Shown piece after piece: positions 11,801 through 23,831 of a stretch of DNA of 64,000 nt. The number at the start of each line of letters is the position of its first letter. Positions within the stretch are counted from its first letter, which is position 1. Both the position numbers and the translations under genes were made by a program. The DNA comes from Gigantopelta aegis (Eukaryota > Mollusca > Gastropoda > Neomphalida > Peltospiridae), in NCBI RefSeq assembly GCF_016097555.1, contig NC_054701.1, forward strand, positions 1,960,091 through 2,024,090, given 5' to 3'. The notes beneath the pieces were generated by a model that did no database searches, was not told where the DNA came from, and saw only the letters and a list, made by a program, of their open reading frames with translations.

Positions 11801-12446
11801 TTGACTGGAGAGAGAAACATGACTGGCTTGACGAAGGTTGCAAGTCAACAAGTCCGATGTTTTACGTACATGACTTTAAAGAATTGCTGTAAAAATTGGT
11901 TTAAACAATATTTATTGACCGCAAAATAAGCAGTATTGGGATTGTAGGAATTGGTTTTGAAAGATGATTTTATTGATAGTTGAAGCACAGTTTTAGTAAT
12001 GTTTTTGTCAACCTTTATTACAGTTGGATAGTTGTGTGTTGAAGTACACAGTCTAATGGTGACAGGTTTTTATTGTGAATGGTTTTGTTTTACAACTGAT
12101 GGATATGTTTGCTCTCCATTGATGGAGCAGTCACCCTGTTGAGCCTGCGTGGTCCAACACCTGGTGACGTCAGGTGCTTCATTTGATCACACATCGCTTG
12201 TTTCTTACACACTGACAGTCTCGTTTTAAATCACATAAACTGGCTGCTTTGGATTCATTTGTTGGTTATCAGGGCAGCATTGTTCTTCCTACTATATTAG
12301 TTGAGGGTGTACCACTGTGAATCACATTTTGGTTTAATCAGTATTTATTGTTGTTCAAAAACATTAGCTGTCTGGGGATTGACCAACCGACCTTAGCCTA
12401 TATTAACGACTTTCCCAACATTTCACAATATGAATATTTTACAAGC

Positions 12447-12457
12447 AATAAAATAAA
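12447..12457 (+). terminator. Candidate poly(A) signal of SMG6 (double AATAAA)
   Basis: AATAAAATAAA about 1 kb after the SMG6 stop, and the first AATAAA on this strand downstream of it. Position only; no cleavage site can be shown from the sequence. Confidence 0.4.
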
Positions 12458-12816
12458 ACCTAATAATTATAACTTATTCCTAATTTACCAACAGAGTGGG
12501 GAAATAGAAGGAAGAAGGGTAAAGAAGATGAACAGGTTATTATTTTTACATTATGCATTATTAAGAATCAGATGTCATAGTTGAAATAGAAAGAGAAAAA
12601 AAGAAGGTGAATGGTTAATTAATTCAAAACATTTGTTATTTATAATGAAGTTGTAGACCGATTTGAATATAGCACTATTTTCTTGGAGACTAATCACATT
12701 TTGCCACCTCATAACATTTTGCTGCCCTGCTGTTGTGTTTTGCCACTGTCCTTTTTATGTCCCTCAGCAAATTTGAAGACATTCAAGTTCATGTTGTCAG
12801 GCACTGAGCATTACAC

Positions 12817-14131
12817 CAGGTTAATAGTACACATTTCACTCTATGATATGTTGATTGCTGGCACAATGAACCACTCGGGTTGACAGTACACGTTTCATGT
12901 ATGACATGCTAGCATAACGAACCACTCGGGTTGACAGTACACGTTTCGTGTATGACATAACGAACCACTCGGGTTGACAGTACATGTTTCATGTATGGCA
13001 TGCTAGCATAACGAACCACTCGGGTTGACAGTACACGTTTCGTGTATGACATAACGAACCACTCGGGTTGACAGTACATGTTTCATGTATGACATGCTAG
13101 CATAACGAACCACTCGGGTTGACAGTACACGTTTCATGTATGGCATGCTAGCATAACGAACCACTCAGGTTAACAAAACACGCTTCACTATATGACATGC
13201 TGGCATAACGAACCACTGAGGTTAACAGTACACGTTTCATGTATGACATGCTAGCATAATGAACCACTGAGGTTATGACATGCTAGCATAATGAACCACT
13301 GAGGTTAACAGTACATGCTTCACTATATGACATGCTGGCATAACGAACCACTGAGGTTAACAGTACATGCTTCACTATATGACATGCTGGCATAACGAAC
13401 CACTCAGGTTAACAGTACATGCTTCACTATATGACATGCTGGCATAACGAACCACTCTGGTTAACAGTACATGCTTCACTATATGACATGCTGGCGTAAC
13501 AAACCACTCTGGTTAACAGTACATGCTTCACTATATGACATGCTGGCGTAACAAACCACTCAGGTTAACAGTACATGCTTCACTATATGACATGCTAGCA
13601 TAACGAACCACTGAGGTTAACAGTACATGCGTCACTATATGACATGCTGGCGTAACGAACCACTCTGGTTAACAGTACATGCGTCACTATATGACATGCT
13701 GGCATAACGAACCACTCTGGTTAACAGTACATGCTTCACTATATGACATGCTGGCGTAACAAACCACTCTGGTTAACAGTACATGCTTCACTATATGACA
13801 TGCTGGCATAACGAACCACTCAGGTTAACAGTACATGCTTCACTATATGACATGCTGGCATAACGAACCACTCTGGTTAACAGTACATGCTTCACTATAT
13901 GACATGCTGGCGTAACAAACCACTCTGGTTAACAGTACATGCTTCACTATATGACATGCTGGCGTAACAAACCACTCAGGTTAACAGTACATGCTTCACT
14001 ATATGACATGCTAGCATAACGAACCACTGAGGTTAACAGTACATGCGTCACTATATGACATGCTGGCGTAACGAACCACTCTGGTTAACAGTACATGCGT
14101 CACTATATGACATGCTGGCATAACGAACCAT
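12817..14131. repeat. Minisatellite, 52 bp unit, about 25 copies
   Basis: Units carry GGTTAACAGTACATGCTTCA then CTATATGACATGCTGGCATA and ACGAACCACT. Early copies (12817-13270) are more diverged, with CGTTTCATGTATGAC in place of GCTTCACTATATGAC. Later copies are nearly uniform and include a repeated multi-unit block (13480-13700 matching 13740-14130). It lies downstream of SMG6. Confidence 0.96.
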
Positions 14132-17128
14132 TCGAGAAGCATTTGATTACCACATGTAACGAGAGAGGCACGGATCATTGAGTGAATGTCTCGTTTAAGC
14201 AATCTGTCTTGTAGGATGTAACAAACGGAGGGGATTACTGAATCAGTCACAGATGAAATGAAATGCATGTTGTCTTTAGTAGTTTGAGCAACCCTTTTGG
14301 AGGAATTTACGAAAAACATGCATTGAATGAAATTGGTTCTGTTACATGTTTGTGAGATTAAACTAAACAAGAAGCCAGTTTATCCAGCTGTCACAGCATT
14401 GTAAATTAACTGGATCATTTTAGTTGCTGGAGTATTGTTAGTGTTGTCGGATGTTTTACATTTTATTGGGTAGAGTTGAAAATGCTGTACAGAGTTTGAT
14501 GTTTCTAGGGTCACTAGCAAGGCTTGATAATCATATAAACTATTCATTGGATTCACTCCATGGGTGTAGTCACTGGGTATACTTCACTGGGTACATTAAA
14601 AATGAACTGGCTGGATATACTCGGTGAGTGTACTCGCATGGTGTACTCACTGGGTACTTGAAAGATGCCGGATCAGACAGTAGCTTTTCACTTACATCTG
14701 AATGTAGTCAAAGATTGTTTAGTTGATTAGACGTGTTTAGAAGACATCTGCACTGCAGGCGAATGGTAGTGTTGTGAATGAGACTATCTACTGAATGTTG
14801 CTGTTTGTCTGTGCTGGTCTAACCACACTTCATACACTGACACTGACAACAATAGTTCTAGTCATGTGGGCAAACATCGGTGGTCAGAGCCAGGTCTCGG
14901 ACAACAAGTCTAGCTCACTGGTGCATCCATGTATATAATGTTGCTGTTTGTCTGTGCTGGTCTAACCACACTTCATACACTGACACTGATAACAATAGTT
15001 CTAGTCATGTGGGGAACTATCGGTGGTCAGAGCCAGGTCTCGGACAACAAGTCTAGCTCACTGGTGCATCCATGTATATAATGTTCTGCCTGTCATAAAG
15101 TTAATACACTTCGTATTTATACAGGTATATGTATACACAGTATGCACAAGTACTAACAATCATTAGTTCAGAAACAATATTACTTAAAACTAGTATTAAA
15201 TACACAATTTAAGTGAGTAAGAAGTTACATTAAGAAATAAAATCGTTTAATCTAAAATATTTCAAAGTGTTAGAACAGGTCCAAATTTGTGAATACATGT
15301 TGACAAATACTATTTATCACTTACCGTTGGCTTTGAAACCTTTTGCATGACAGTTTTCTTGTTCACTGAATTCCATATTGTCGTGGTCGTGTATTCCATA
15401 TTGTCGTGGTCGTGTATTCCATATTGTCGTGGTCGTGTATTTCACACGTAGAACTCCGTTTCTAATTTTCTCTGTTGTAAAACATAAAACATCTCTAAGT
15501 TATCTCACAAAGTCGTGAAATCTTTTACCTTAGTTTTATGGAAGGCCTGTTATTAGTATGTTCTACAGTCTGAAATTGAAGATATATATTTTGTTTTCCT
15601 AAGCGGTCTTCTCATCTTAAGATTTTCAAAGAAAAGACGTGTGGTAGGGACTCGAATCGTAATGTGCGAGACATCATATGTTTCCATGACATAACATATC
15701 TCGTGTCAGTTTAAACTTTTTGTGGAAAATTATTAGTGCATACATATTTCCATTGAAATAAAGGAAATATTAATGTAGAAATCTTACTGATATTATTATA
15801 TAATCAACCAATTACTGACCACATTTTCGACAATATCGGCTTTAATATGGAGCCAAGAAATCTAAATATTTTGACATGTTTGTAAACAGACAACTAAAAA
15901 TGCTACAGGACAGAATTCTTTATGGGTGTACATAATGTGATTTGATTGGTTGAGAGCTTGCTATTTGTTGTTAGGAATAGGACGTGTTCTAATTGCTATG
16001 ATGTCATGATTTGTAGTACCTACAAAAGTTGTTACTATATAGGGGTTCACACAAATTCATTCGAGTTTACTGTAAGTCATTACTACAAAACGCATAACGT
16101 GAGAACCCCTTTTACTGAATGTTAACTGAACATTTTGATGAAGCAAGTTGAGGGGGGGGGGGGGGGGGCGGGGAGGTGGTCTCCTACCCCTCCAGATGAA
16201 AACTTTAGTGTTTGGTTCAACATAAAAAAAATTATACCTTTAAAACAGCTGGTAATGTTATCCAAAACACTGCTACCTGTATGTTGTTATGACATCACAC
16301 TTGACATCATCCAAAGATAAATATTTTCTGGGGTACAATCCTCCTAATTAGCTTGTGCTGACTTCAAATATAATTTCTAGGTGCCTGTGAAAGTAGTTTT
16401 TTTTTAATTAGGCAGTAAATGGTTACATCGGACACCGATGTTTTTGGACAGAGATGTCGTGTGTTGAATGTGTCGGTCTTCATCGCTGGTATTAAATGGT
16501 TTAGCTCAGGATTTTGCTTTGAGCACTTTGTGATGTTTTAACTGTTTGAATTAACATATTTTACCTCACGTATGTGGCGTGTAATAGCAATGTATGCAGC
16601 AACAAAGAGACAACTCTGTGTTATTTTTGAAATGTTATCTTTGTTTACTTCCCATGGTTAGTACAATTTGTTTAACACTGGTTATTTAGATTTTTTTTAT
16701 TTTTAATTTTGTTCTTATGAAGCACTATTAATTATAATTGTTTACTGATTAAGTTGTTACAGTGTACACTAACAGTTGTTAACATTGCTATGGTGTATTT
16801 CCGCAAGTTGACATGTTTTATTGCCGCCATCTGTAAATACACGCATCCACTTCAGGAAGTTTTAATCTCGTCTCTTTGCCATCATGGCCATCAGTTTAGT
16901 TGAATATTATTGCAAGGGTTGTAAATGTTTTTGTTTTTTTTCTCTTGATGTGCCTTTGTACAAAATACAGTTGAATCTGTTTATTAAGACCAATGAAAAG
17001 CCTTTGCAAGTATGTGACCTCAGTACGAAGGTTTAAACATATATGCACCAGTTTGTGTACATACTGTTAGTGCTTGTTCAGGTGTAAGTAATAAGAATGT
17101 TAATACGTTTAATGTGGGTGTGTGCCTG
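14132..17128. other. Intergenic stretch with small duplications
   Basis: A direct duplication of about 143 bp at 14795-14937 and 14938-15080 (TGTTGCTGTTTGTCTGTGCT...). A 21-bp unit (TATTCCATATTGTCGTGGTC) occurs three times at about 15372-15440. A G-run of 18 lies near 16150. No gene is recognised. Confidence 0.7.
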
Positions 17129-18836
17129 TATTACCTCCACCAGTCACACCAGTTCTGTGCTGGGAGATTCTGGCCGGGACCCAGCACAAGCAGGGTGGAT
17201 GTATTACCTCCGCCACAGTCACACCAGTTCTGTGCTGGGAGACTTGGGCCGGGACCCAGCACAAGCAGGGTGGATGTATTACCTCCGCCACAGTCACACC
17301 AGTTCTGTGCTGGGAGACTTGGGCGAGGTCCCAGCACAAGTAGGGTGGATGTATTACCTCCGCCACAGTCGCACCAGTTCTGTGCTGGGAGATTCTGGCC
17401 GGGTCCCAGCACAAGCAGGGTGGATGTATTACCTCCGCCACAGTCGCACCAGTTCTGTGCTGGGAGACTTGGGGCCAGGTCCCAGCACAAGCAGGGTGGA
17501 TGTATTACCTCCGCCACAGTCGCACCAGTTCTGTGCTGGGAGACTTGGGGCCGGGTCCCAGCACAAGCAGGGTGGATGTATTACCTCCGCCACAGTCGCA
17601 CCAGTTCTGTGCTGGGAGACTTGGGGCCAGGTCCCAGCACAAGCAGGGTGGATGTATTACCTCCGCCACAGTCGCACCAGTTCTGTGCTGGGAGACTTGG
17701 GCCAGGTCCCAGCACAAGCAGGGTGGATGTATTACCTCTGCCACAGTCACACCAGTTCTGTGCTGGGAGACTTGGGCCGGGGCACAAGCAGGGGTCCGCC
17801 ACAGTCACAAGTTCTGTAGGAGTGGCCGGGTCCCAGCACAAGCAGGGTGGATGTATTACCTCCGCCACAGTCGCACCAGTTCTGTGCTGGGAGACTTCGG
17901 GCCGGGTCCTAGCACAAGCAGGGTGGATGTATTACCTCCGCCACAGTCACACCAGTTCTGTGCTGGGAGACTTGGGGCCAGGTCCCAGCACAAGCAGGGT
18001 GGATGTATTACCTCCGCCACAGTCGCACCAGTTCTGTGCTGGGAGACTTGGGCCGGGTCCCAGCACAAGCAGGGTGGATGTATTACCTCCGCCACAGTCG
18101 CACCAGTTCTGTGCTGGGAGACTTGGGGCCAGGTCCCAGCACAAGCAGGGTGGATGTATTACCTCCGCCACAGTCACACCAGTTCTGTGCTGGGAGACTT
18201 GGGCCGGGTCCCAGCACAAGCAGGGTGGATGTATTACCTCCGCCACAGTCACACCAGTTCTGTGCTGGGAGACTTGGGGCCAGGTCCCAGCACAAGCAGG
18301 GTGGATGTATTACCTCCGCCACAGTCACACCAGTTCTGTGCTGGGAGACTTGGGCCGGGTCCCAGCACAAGCAGGGTGGATGTATTACCTCCGCCACAGT
18401 CACACCAGTTCTGTGCTGGGAGACTTGGGCCGGGTCCCAGCACAAGCAGGGTGGATGTATTACCTCCGCCACAGTCACACCAGTTCTGTGCTGGGAGACT
18501 TGGGGCCAGGTCCCAGCACAAGCAGGGTGGATGTATTACCTCCGCCACAGTCGCACCAGTTCTGTGCTGGGAGACTTGGGCCGGGTCCCAGCACAAGCAG
18601 GGTGGATGTATTGCCTCCGCCACAGTCACACCAGTTCTGTGCTGGGAGACTTGGGGCCAGGTCCCAGCACAAGTAGGGTGGATGTATTACTTCCGCCACA
18701 GTCGCACCAGTTCTGTGCTGGGAGACTCGGGCCGGGTCCCAGCACAAGCAGGGTGGATGTATTACCTCCGCCACAGTCGCACCAGTTCTGTGCTGGGAGA
18801 TTCTGGCCGGGTCCCAGCACAAGCAGGGTGGATGTA
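17129..18836. repeat. GC-rich minisatellite with hairpin units, 75 bp x about 23
   Basis: Each unit carries TGTGCTGGGA, a 13-base loop (GACTTGGGCCGGG) and TCCCAGCACA, a perfect 10-bp inverted repeat, followed by AGCAGGGTGGATGTATTACC and TCCGCCACAGTCACACCAGT. Frames stay open in both strands because 75 is a multiple of three; they show no protein family. One unit near 17777-17830 is shortened. The array lies between SMG6 and the thioredoxin-like gene. Confidence 0.96.
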
Positions 18837-21800
18837 CAAGAACCTCAGGTAAATCACCTCAGGTAAATACAGACTGTAAACAGAATTACCGGTCCTATCC
18901 ACCAATAGCTGAATTGGAGTATTTTCTTGTTTCACTTTCATTTAAGGCAGCCTCCTACCCTGGGAGGAAGGGGGGTGGAAGTGAATATTCAGACCCTGTG
19001 GGAATAAAATTGTTTAGAAAATTAATATGGATGTTTTGGCTTGCTAAATATGCTTTGTCAAAATATATAATAGCTTGCAGTTAAAATGGTTTCACTGTTG
19101 TAGCAGGTTTCTGCCTTACAAGTCTAATTACTTACAAGTCTAGTTACTTACAAGTCTAGTTACTTACAACTACACAACATTGTATGTAAATATTTCATCA
19201 CTGTGGCTGTCATTAATTTCTGTGACAGATTTTTTTGTTTTTAACATGTCTTATATGACAGTTAGTCAAATTGCTGATGGGTCTAACAACTGCCTCACAC
19301 ATTTCCATCCTTTCCGAATACCAGGAGGCCCAAACACACAGCTACAAGAAAAACAAATAGTAGTCGTATTTTTAACTCCAGGCAGCTTTTAATATTTTAG
19401 AAATTTGTCATATTTGTAATTTTAATTTAAAAGTCATTTTATTGTTTCTTATTATAGTAGACATGTAATTATGTGCGTGATGTTTGATTTTACTTTCAAT
19501 AAGATGAACACTGATTGATATTTGACATTTACCGTTGTTTTGCAATGTCCGTGTTTGGTGACGGTTTCCAGCTATTAACTTGCCTTCTTCTTTCAGCTAG
19601 CGGTTTTCTCATTACTACTATTTAGGCTTCAGCAAAATTAACACATCAAATAGATCGTTTGTCACGATCTATATAACTTTGCCTCAAATATGTTTTAATT
19701 TAATAAGAAAAATATTCTGTATCCATGTAACAGACTGTACGAATATCCAATAGTTGCACTAAAGTCATGTAGAATTTGTTAGATAATTCTGAAATCATTA
19801 GTCACGAATGTTTTAATGTGATATTAAAGAACGTGCAAGTGATCAGGGGTGGGTTGGAGGACACCCCGACTTGGACCACCCTACAAACGGCACCATATCC
19901 CTCAGCTCTTGTACCACCCCTTAACCTATATCCTTTACTGACCACTGGTCAATATTAAAGGTGAGACTATCACTGTTAGTCATAAAAAGAACATTTTTGA
20001 AGTAAATTTTAGCATTGATCCCCAGTACACAACTTGTTGTGTCCATTACAGATCAAAACAGTCCTGTCATTTTATGCTGTAAGTGGCTTTTGTTGTTAAA
20101 ATTATCAGTTACCACTCGTTAACCATACCGATGATCATTTTATACATGTATTAATATTTCAATATTATAGTCACCATTTAGCATTGGTAACGGCTGTTTT
20201 TGTTATTTTAAAAATTAATAACATCTTGTAACTTTCATTGAATTCATTCTTCAAAATTGTTCAGAATCTTAGCAAGATGAACCTATAAAATACCATGGCA
20301 AACGATACAGATGGCCTTTTGTTGTTGAACTTGTTTTACACTTGTTTTCCACCTTCATTTTACTGTGTATATTTTGAGACAGTTTGTCTTGTATATTATG
20401 GATAACTATGTACCCAAGTTTTCTTCCAAGATTGACAACTTTAAATGTTGTTTACTGTCGTATTTGAAAACCACGTTTCATCTTTCTTCTGAGTTATGGG
20501 CTTTCGTTTGTCCTTTAAAAAAAAAATTGTTTCTATTTTAAAAAACTATTATTATAATATTTTTTATCAAGAGGTAAACGAAGTGTGAAATACCACTGGT
20601 TACCTTCTTGGTGCTGGTCTCTTGTAGAATACTTAACTGGGGGAGAGACTGTAAATAAACATCATTATTATATAATATTGTTACTACGGTTGAAGAAGAG
20701 TGAGGGTCATACTCTCTTCATTCGACAGCCCTTTGATGTTACATAGACTACAGAGGTAGAAAGTGGAAGAAAGCAGGCATATATTACATTTCTTGTCGGT
20801 CAGTAGAAAGCTGTGGTCAGACCGTGGATATACTCTTGAGAAGAGTTTATTTACTGGTAGAAAGAAATAAGGGACCACATTATAGTAACGGCCAATATTG
20901 ACTGCTGTAAGACCCGTCATCCAGGAATTTACCATCTTAGAAATAGGCACAAAGGCACAATATCTGGAGTGTGTATAGAATCTTTAGTGGGGTGGGGTTG
21001 GGGGTAGGGGTGGGTGGTTTGTGTGAGTGCACAGCTTCTATGGTGGTGGTCACAAGTCATATTTTTACCTTTATTTATTTAGAGTAGAAAAAACAAAATA
21101 CTGTACATTTTCATCCTCAAATGGGGGGCACATCCCCTTCCAACCCCGGTTACCAGGGGCTTGCCATCCTTCAGTCAAACATTACATCTCTGTATTATAT
21201 GCAGGCATTACTAACAGTGAAATCAAACATTACATCTCTGTATTATATACAGGCATTACTACTCTAACAGTAAAATCTAATTTGGTCTAAAATACGATGT
21301 GTTCCCTAATTTCTTTCCATCAGTATAGTTACAGATCACAGTACACACAGGTGACACAGTGTTTTCAAAGTTATATTCACTTGTAGTTTCACAACATCAT
21401 GTACATATTGCCTGGATGCTAGGTTCACACTAAACAAGTGCAACTCTTCCTTGAGAACACATAGCATTGTAACAAATAGACATGCTCTTACATTGACTTG
21501 TGTACATTTTGTTTAAACGTGTCTTGTTGACGTATTTATACAAATTGTAAATGCGTCTCATTCAACAAGTTTGAATTGGGTTATTTTCAGTGACATTGTG
21601 TTGATGTAAATGTTTGTATGTGTATTAAAGTTATGGAGTGTGTTCATTTGACATTGTTGTAGTGTTTTTGTTTTATTCTCTCTCTCATATCCTAATTTTT
21701 TAATTCAACCATGTTTAAAAAAAACAATGTTTATGGTCTTTTTACATCCTGATGCATTTAGTCATTTCAAGATATTTTTTCAAATTTCAACTGAATAAGA

Positions 21801-21948
21801 TTCACCCCATCCGACCCCTCAAAAGAATAATTTAAAAGGACAGTTATTGAAAGCATATTGAAGCACAGTATGTAAAGTGTCTACAACTTAAAAAATCTTG
21901 AGAACAAAAAGAAATCTTAAATTTTAGAAATGTTGTGATTTCCAATAT
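18837..21948. other. Intergenic stretch
   Basis: AT-rich. ACTTACAAGTCTAGTT occurs about three times at 19115-19165. A pair of about 45-bp repeats (TCAAACATTACATCTCTGTA...) lies at 21176-21265. No gene, and no other element that I can name. Confidence 0.6.
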
Positions 21949-21961
21949 TTATCTGTACTGA

Positions 21962-22401
21962 GGGGCGAGAAGTACCCCAGTGGTAAAGCACTTGCTTAAT
22001 GCATGTTCGGTTTGGGATCGATCCATTAGGCTATTAGCAAGTGCACCACGACTAGTGCATTAAAGGCTGTGGTATGTGCTATCCTGTCTGGGATGGTGCA
22101 TATAAAAGATCCCTTGCTGCTAATTGAAAAGAGTAGCCCATGAAGTAGGGACAGTGGGTTTCCTCCCTCAATCCAGCCAGTGCACCACGACTGGTACATC
22201 AAAGGCTGTGGTATGTGCTATCCTGTCTATGGGATGGTGCATATAAAAGATCCCTTGCTGCTAATCCAAAAGAGTAGCCCACGAAGTGGTGACAGCAGGT
22301 TTCCTCCCTCAATATCCGTGTGATCTTTAACCATATGTCTGATGACATATAACCATAAATAAAATGTGTTGAGTGCGTCGTTAAATAAAACATTTCCTTC
22401 C
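21962..22401 (+). mobile_element. tRNA-headed SINE (head 1, tail 1) with internal duplication and clear TSD
   Basis: The 5' end AAGTACCCCAGTGGTAAAGC is a tRNA-like A box region and GGTTTGGGATCGATCC a B box. The body CACCACGACTGGTACATCAA is present twice (about 22046-22178 and 22187-22312). The tail is CATATGTCTGATGACATATA then AAATAAAATGTGTTGAGTGC and GTCGTTAAATAAAACATTTC. It is flanked by TTATCTGTACTGA at 21949-21961 and 22402-22414, a 13-bp target duplication that proves recent retroposition on the + strand. Confidence 0.9.
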
Positions 22402-22481
22402 TTATCTGTACTGATGTCACATCATGGATTGTAGTTAACTTGATAGTTTACTTCCACCCCACCATTCACTTTCACACATTC

Positions 22482-22617
22482 CAGTGGCGTAGGAAGGTGC
22501 CAAAAAATGAGGGGGGCACACTTCTATATTTACACACTTTTACACTATTATAAAGCAAAATATCTGAAAAGTGGGGGGGGGGGGGGGATGTCCCCCCCAC
22601 TTCCTACATTAGTGCAT
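22482..22617. mobile_element. Probable hAT-like MITE
   Basis: Starts CAGTGGCGTAGGAAG and ends CTTCCTACATTAGTG, a degraded inverted copy. The inside carries GGGGGG/CCCCCC pairing (22570-22600). CAGTGGCGTAG ends are typical of hAT MITEs. Target duplications are not clear. Confidence 0.5.
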
Positions 22618-22821
22618 TCTCCCACCCCCCACCCCCAATTATATCACCTGTGTATTTGCTGTGTTTTAAACCATACTGCATGTTTAAAAGTGCAGTTGGA
22701 TTACAAAAACAATTTGATTTCTACTTGCCAAGTACTTGTACAGCTTGGAAATGAGATTTCTACTTTGAACTATAACCTGTTCATAAAGTGCAGGAATTCA
22801 TGACTTCTAAGCACGTGCACA

Positions 22822-23375
22822 ATCTGAAGATAACACACGTGTAAGGAATGAAAACCTGCCCGTTATTGATCAACATCACCTTGTAATGACGTTTCTAACA
22901 CAGACTATTTCTAAGCACCTGAAGAAAGAAAGAAATGTTTTATTTAACGACGCACTCAACACATTTTATTTACGGTTATATGGCGTCAGACATATGGTTA
23001 AGGACCACACAGATTTTGAGAGGAAACCCGCTGTCGCCACTACATGGGCTACTCTTTCCAATGAACAGCAAGGGATCTTTTATTTGCACTTCCCACAGGC
23101 AGGATAGCACAAACCATGGCCTTTGTTAACCAGTTATGGATCACTAGTGGGTGCAAGTGGTTTACACCTACCCATTGAGCCTTGCGGAGCACTCACTCGG
23201 GGTTTGGAGTCGGTATCTGGATTAAATGAACCCAGTACCTACCAGCTTGTAGACCGATGGCCTAACCACTACACCACCGATGCCAGTGCAATCTGAAGAT
23301 CCCACACATGTAAGGAATGAAAACCTGTCTGTTATTGATCTACATCACCTTGTAATGACGTTTCTAACACGGACT
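22822..23375. repeat. Diverged direct repeats of about 90 bp flanking a SINE
   Basis: 22822-22908 and 23291-23377 share TGTAAGGAATGAAAACCTG, TTATTGATC, and ACATCACCTTGTAATGACGT followed by TTCTAACAC. The SINE at 22928-23288 lies between them. They are too long and too diverged for a target duplication. Confidence 0.8.
22928..23288 (-). mobile_element. tRNA-headed SINE (head 2, tail 1), reverse orientation
   Basis: On the minus strand it begins ACTGGCATCGGTGGTGTAGT then GGTTAGGCCATCGG (A-box side) and GGTAGGTACTGGGTTCA (B box). It ends in the same tail as the element at 21962 (AAATGTGTTGAGTGCGTCG). So the tail is shared while the head differs. Confidence 0.85.
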
Positions 23376-23515
23376 ATTGGTGTGTGTACCGCACCAGCTG
23401 GTCATACCTGGATTTATATTTATATTTAAGTAGAGCAATACAATAAAATCAATGTATGTGCAGTTAGAAGCTGAGATTTTATCATTTTCCAACAAGTGAC
23501 CCTTTCTAAGCTGAA

Positions 23516-23788
23516 ATGAGCTTCACAACTTCTGTTTACCTGTTCGCTATTGGTGCTATTTGTGGATCAGTCTTGATACTGAGACGGGAGGTTGGTTTTG
23601 TCTACAAGAATGGAAAGCCAGAAGCTGAGATGAAAATTGATTTGTTCGTCGATCTGTTTTGTCCCAAAAGCAAGGCTTTGTTCTCTAGACTGATGGAGGT
23701 GGTGGACGGTTACCGCGATGACCAGATACGGCTGAAGACCCACCTGGTACCGTTACCATACCACGCATTCTCGTTCATGGCCAGCAAG
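23516..23788 (+). CDS. Thioredoxin/DsbA-fold protein, exon 1
   Basis: First coding exon of a four-exon gene (23516-23788, 27506-27630, 28063-28181, 32401-32513) that joins in phase to 209 residues. The start is the first ATG of the open frame. Residues 3-22 (FTTSVYLFAIGAICGSVLIL) form a hydrophobic signal or anchor. Then come a strand and active-site position, IDLFVDLFCPKSKALF, where the usual CxxC is CPKS, so only the first Cys is kept. RLKTHLVPLPYHAFSFMASK resembles the DsbA-like order after the active site. The family is inferred from this layout and a cis-Pro motif in exon 4. It probably sits in the ER or secretory pathway. Substrate unknown. Donor AAG before GTACAT. Confidence 0.75.
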
Positions 23789-23831
23789 GTACATCAAACA
23801 CATTCCTGGGTCTGGTTGGTACACGCTTAGC

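Larger units (their letters stand above)
11456..12816 (+). other. SMG6 3' UTR and flank
   Basis: Follows the SMG6 stop. It holds a short TCTAGTTCCTGTG repeat at about 11690-11800. Two overlapping AATAAA signals at 12447-12457 are the first good poly(A) candidates after the stop, implying a 3' UTR of about 1 kb; this is inference. The small open frames here show no recognisable protein. Confidence 0.5.

Noticed and set aside
16135-16320. 61-codon frame with a Gly run
   Set aside because: The Gly run is a poly-G tract; no family, no splice support.
17097-18866. Open frames up to 520 codons in the 75-bp array
   Set aside because: Same reason: a 75-bp unit without stops gives open frames on both strands. 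No protein family is visible and no splice or start context supports them.
22050-22420. tRNA gene candidates from A- and B-box motifs
   Set aside because: The boxes belong to SINE heads; no cloverleaf with an intact acceptor stem can be drawn.
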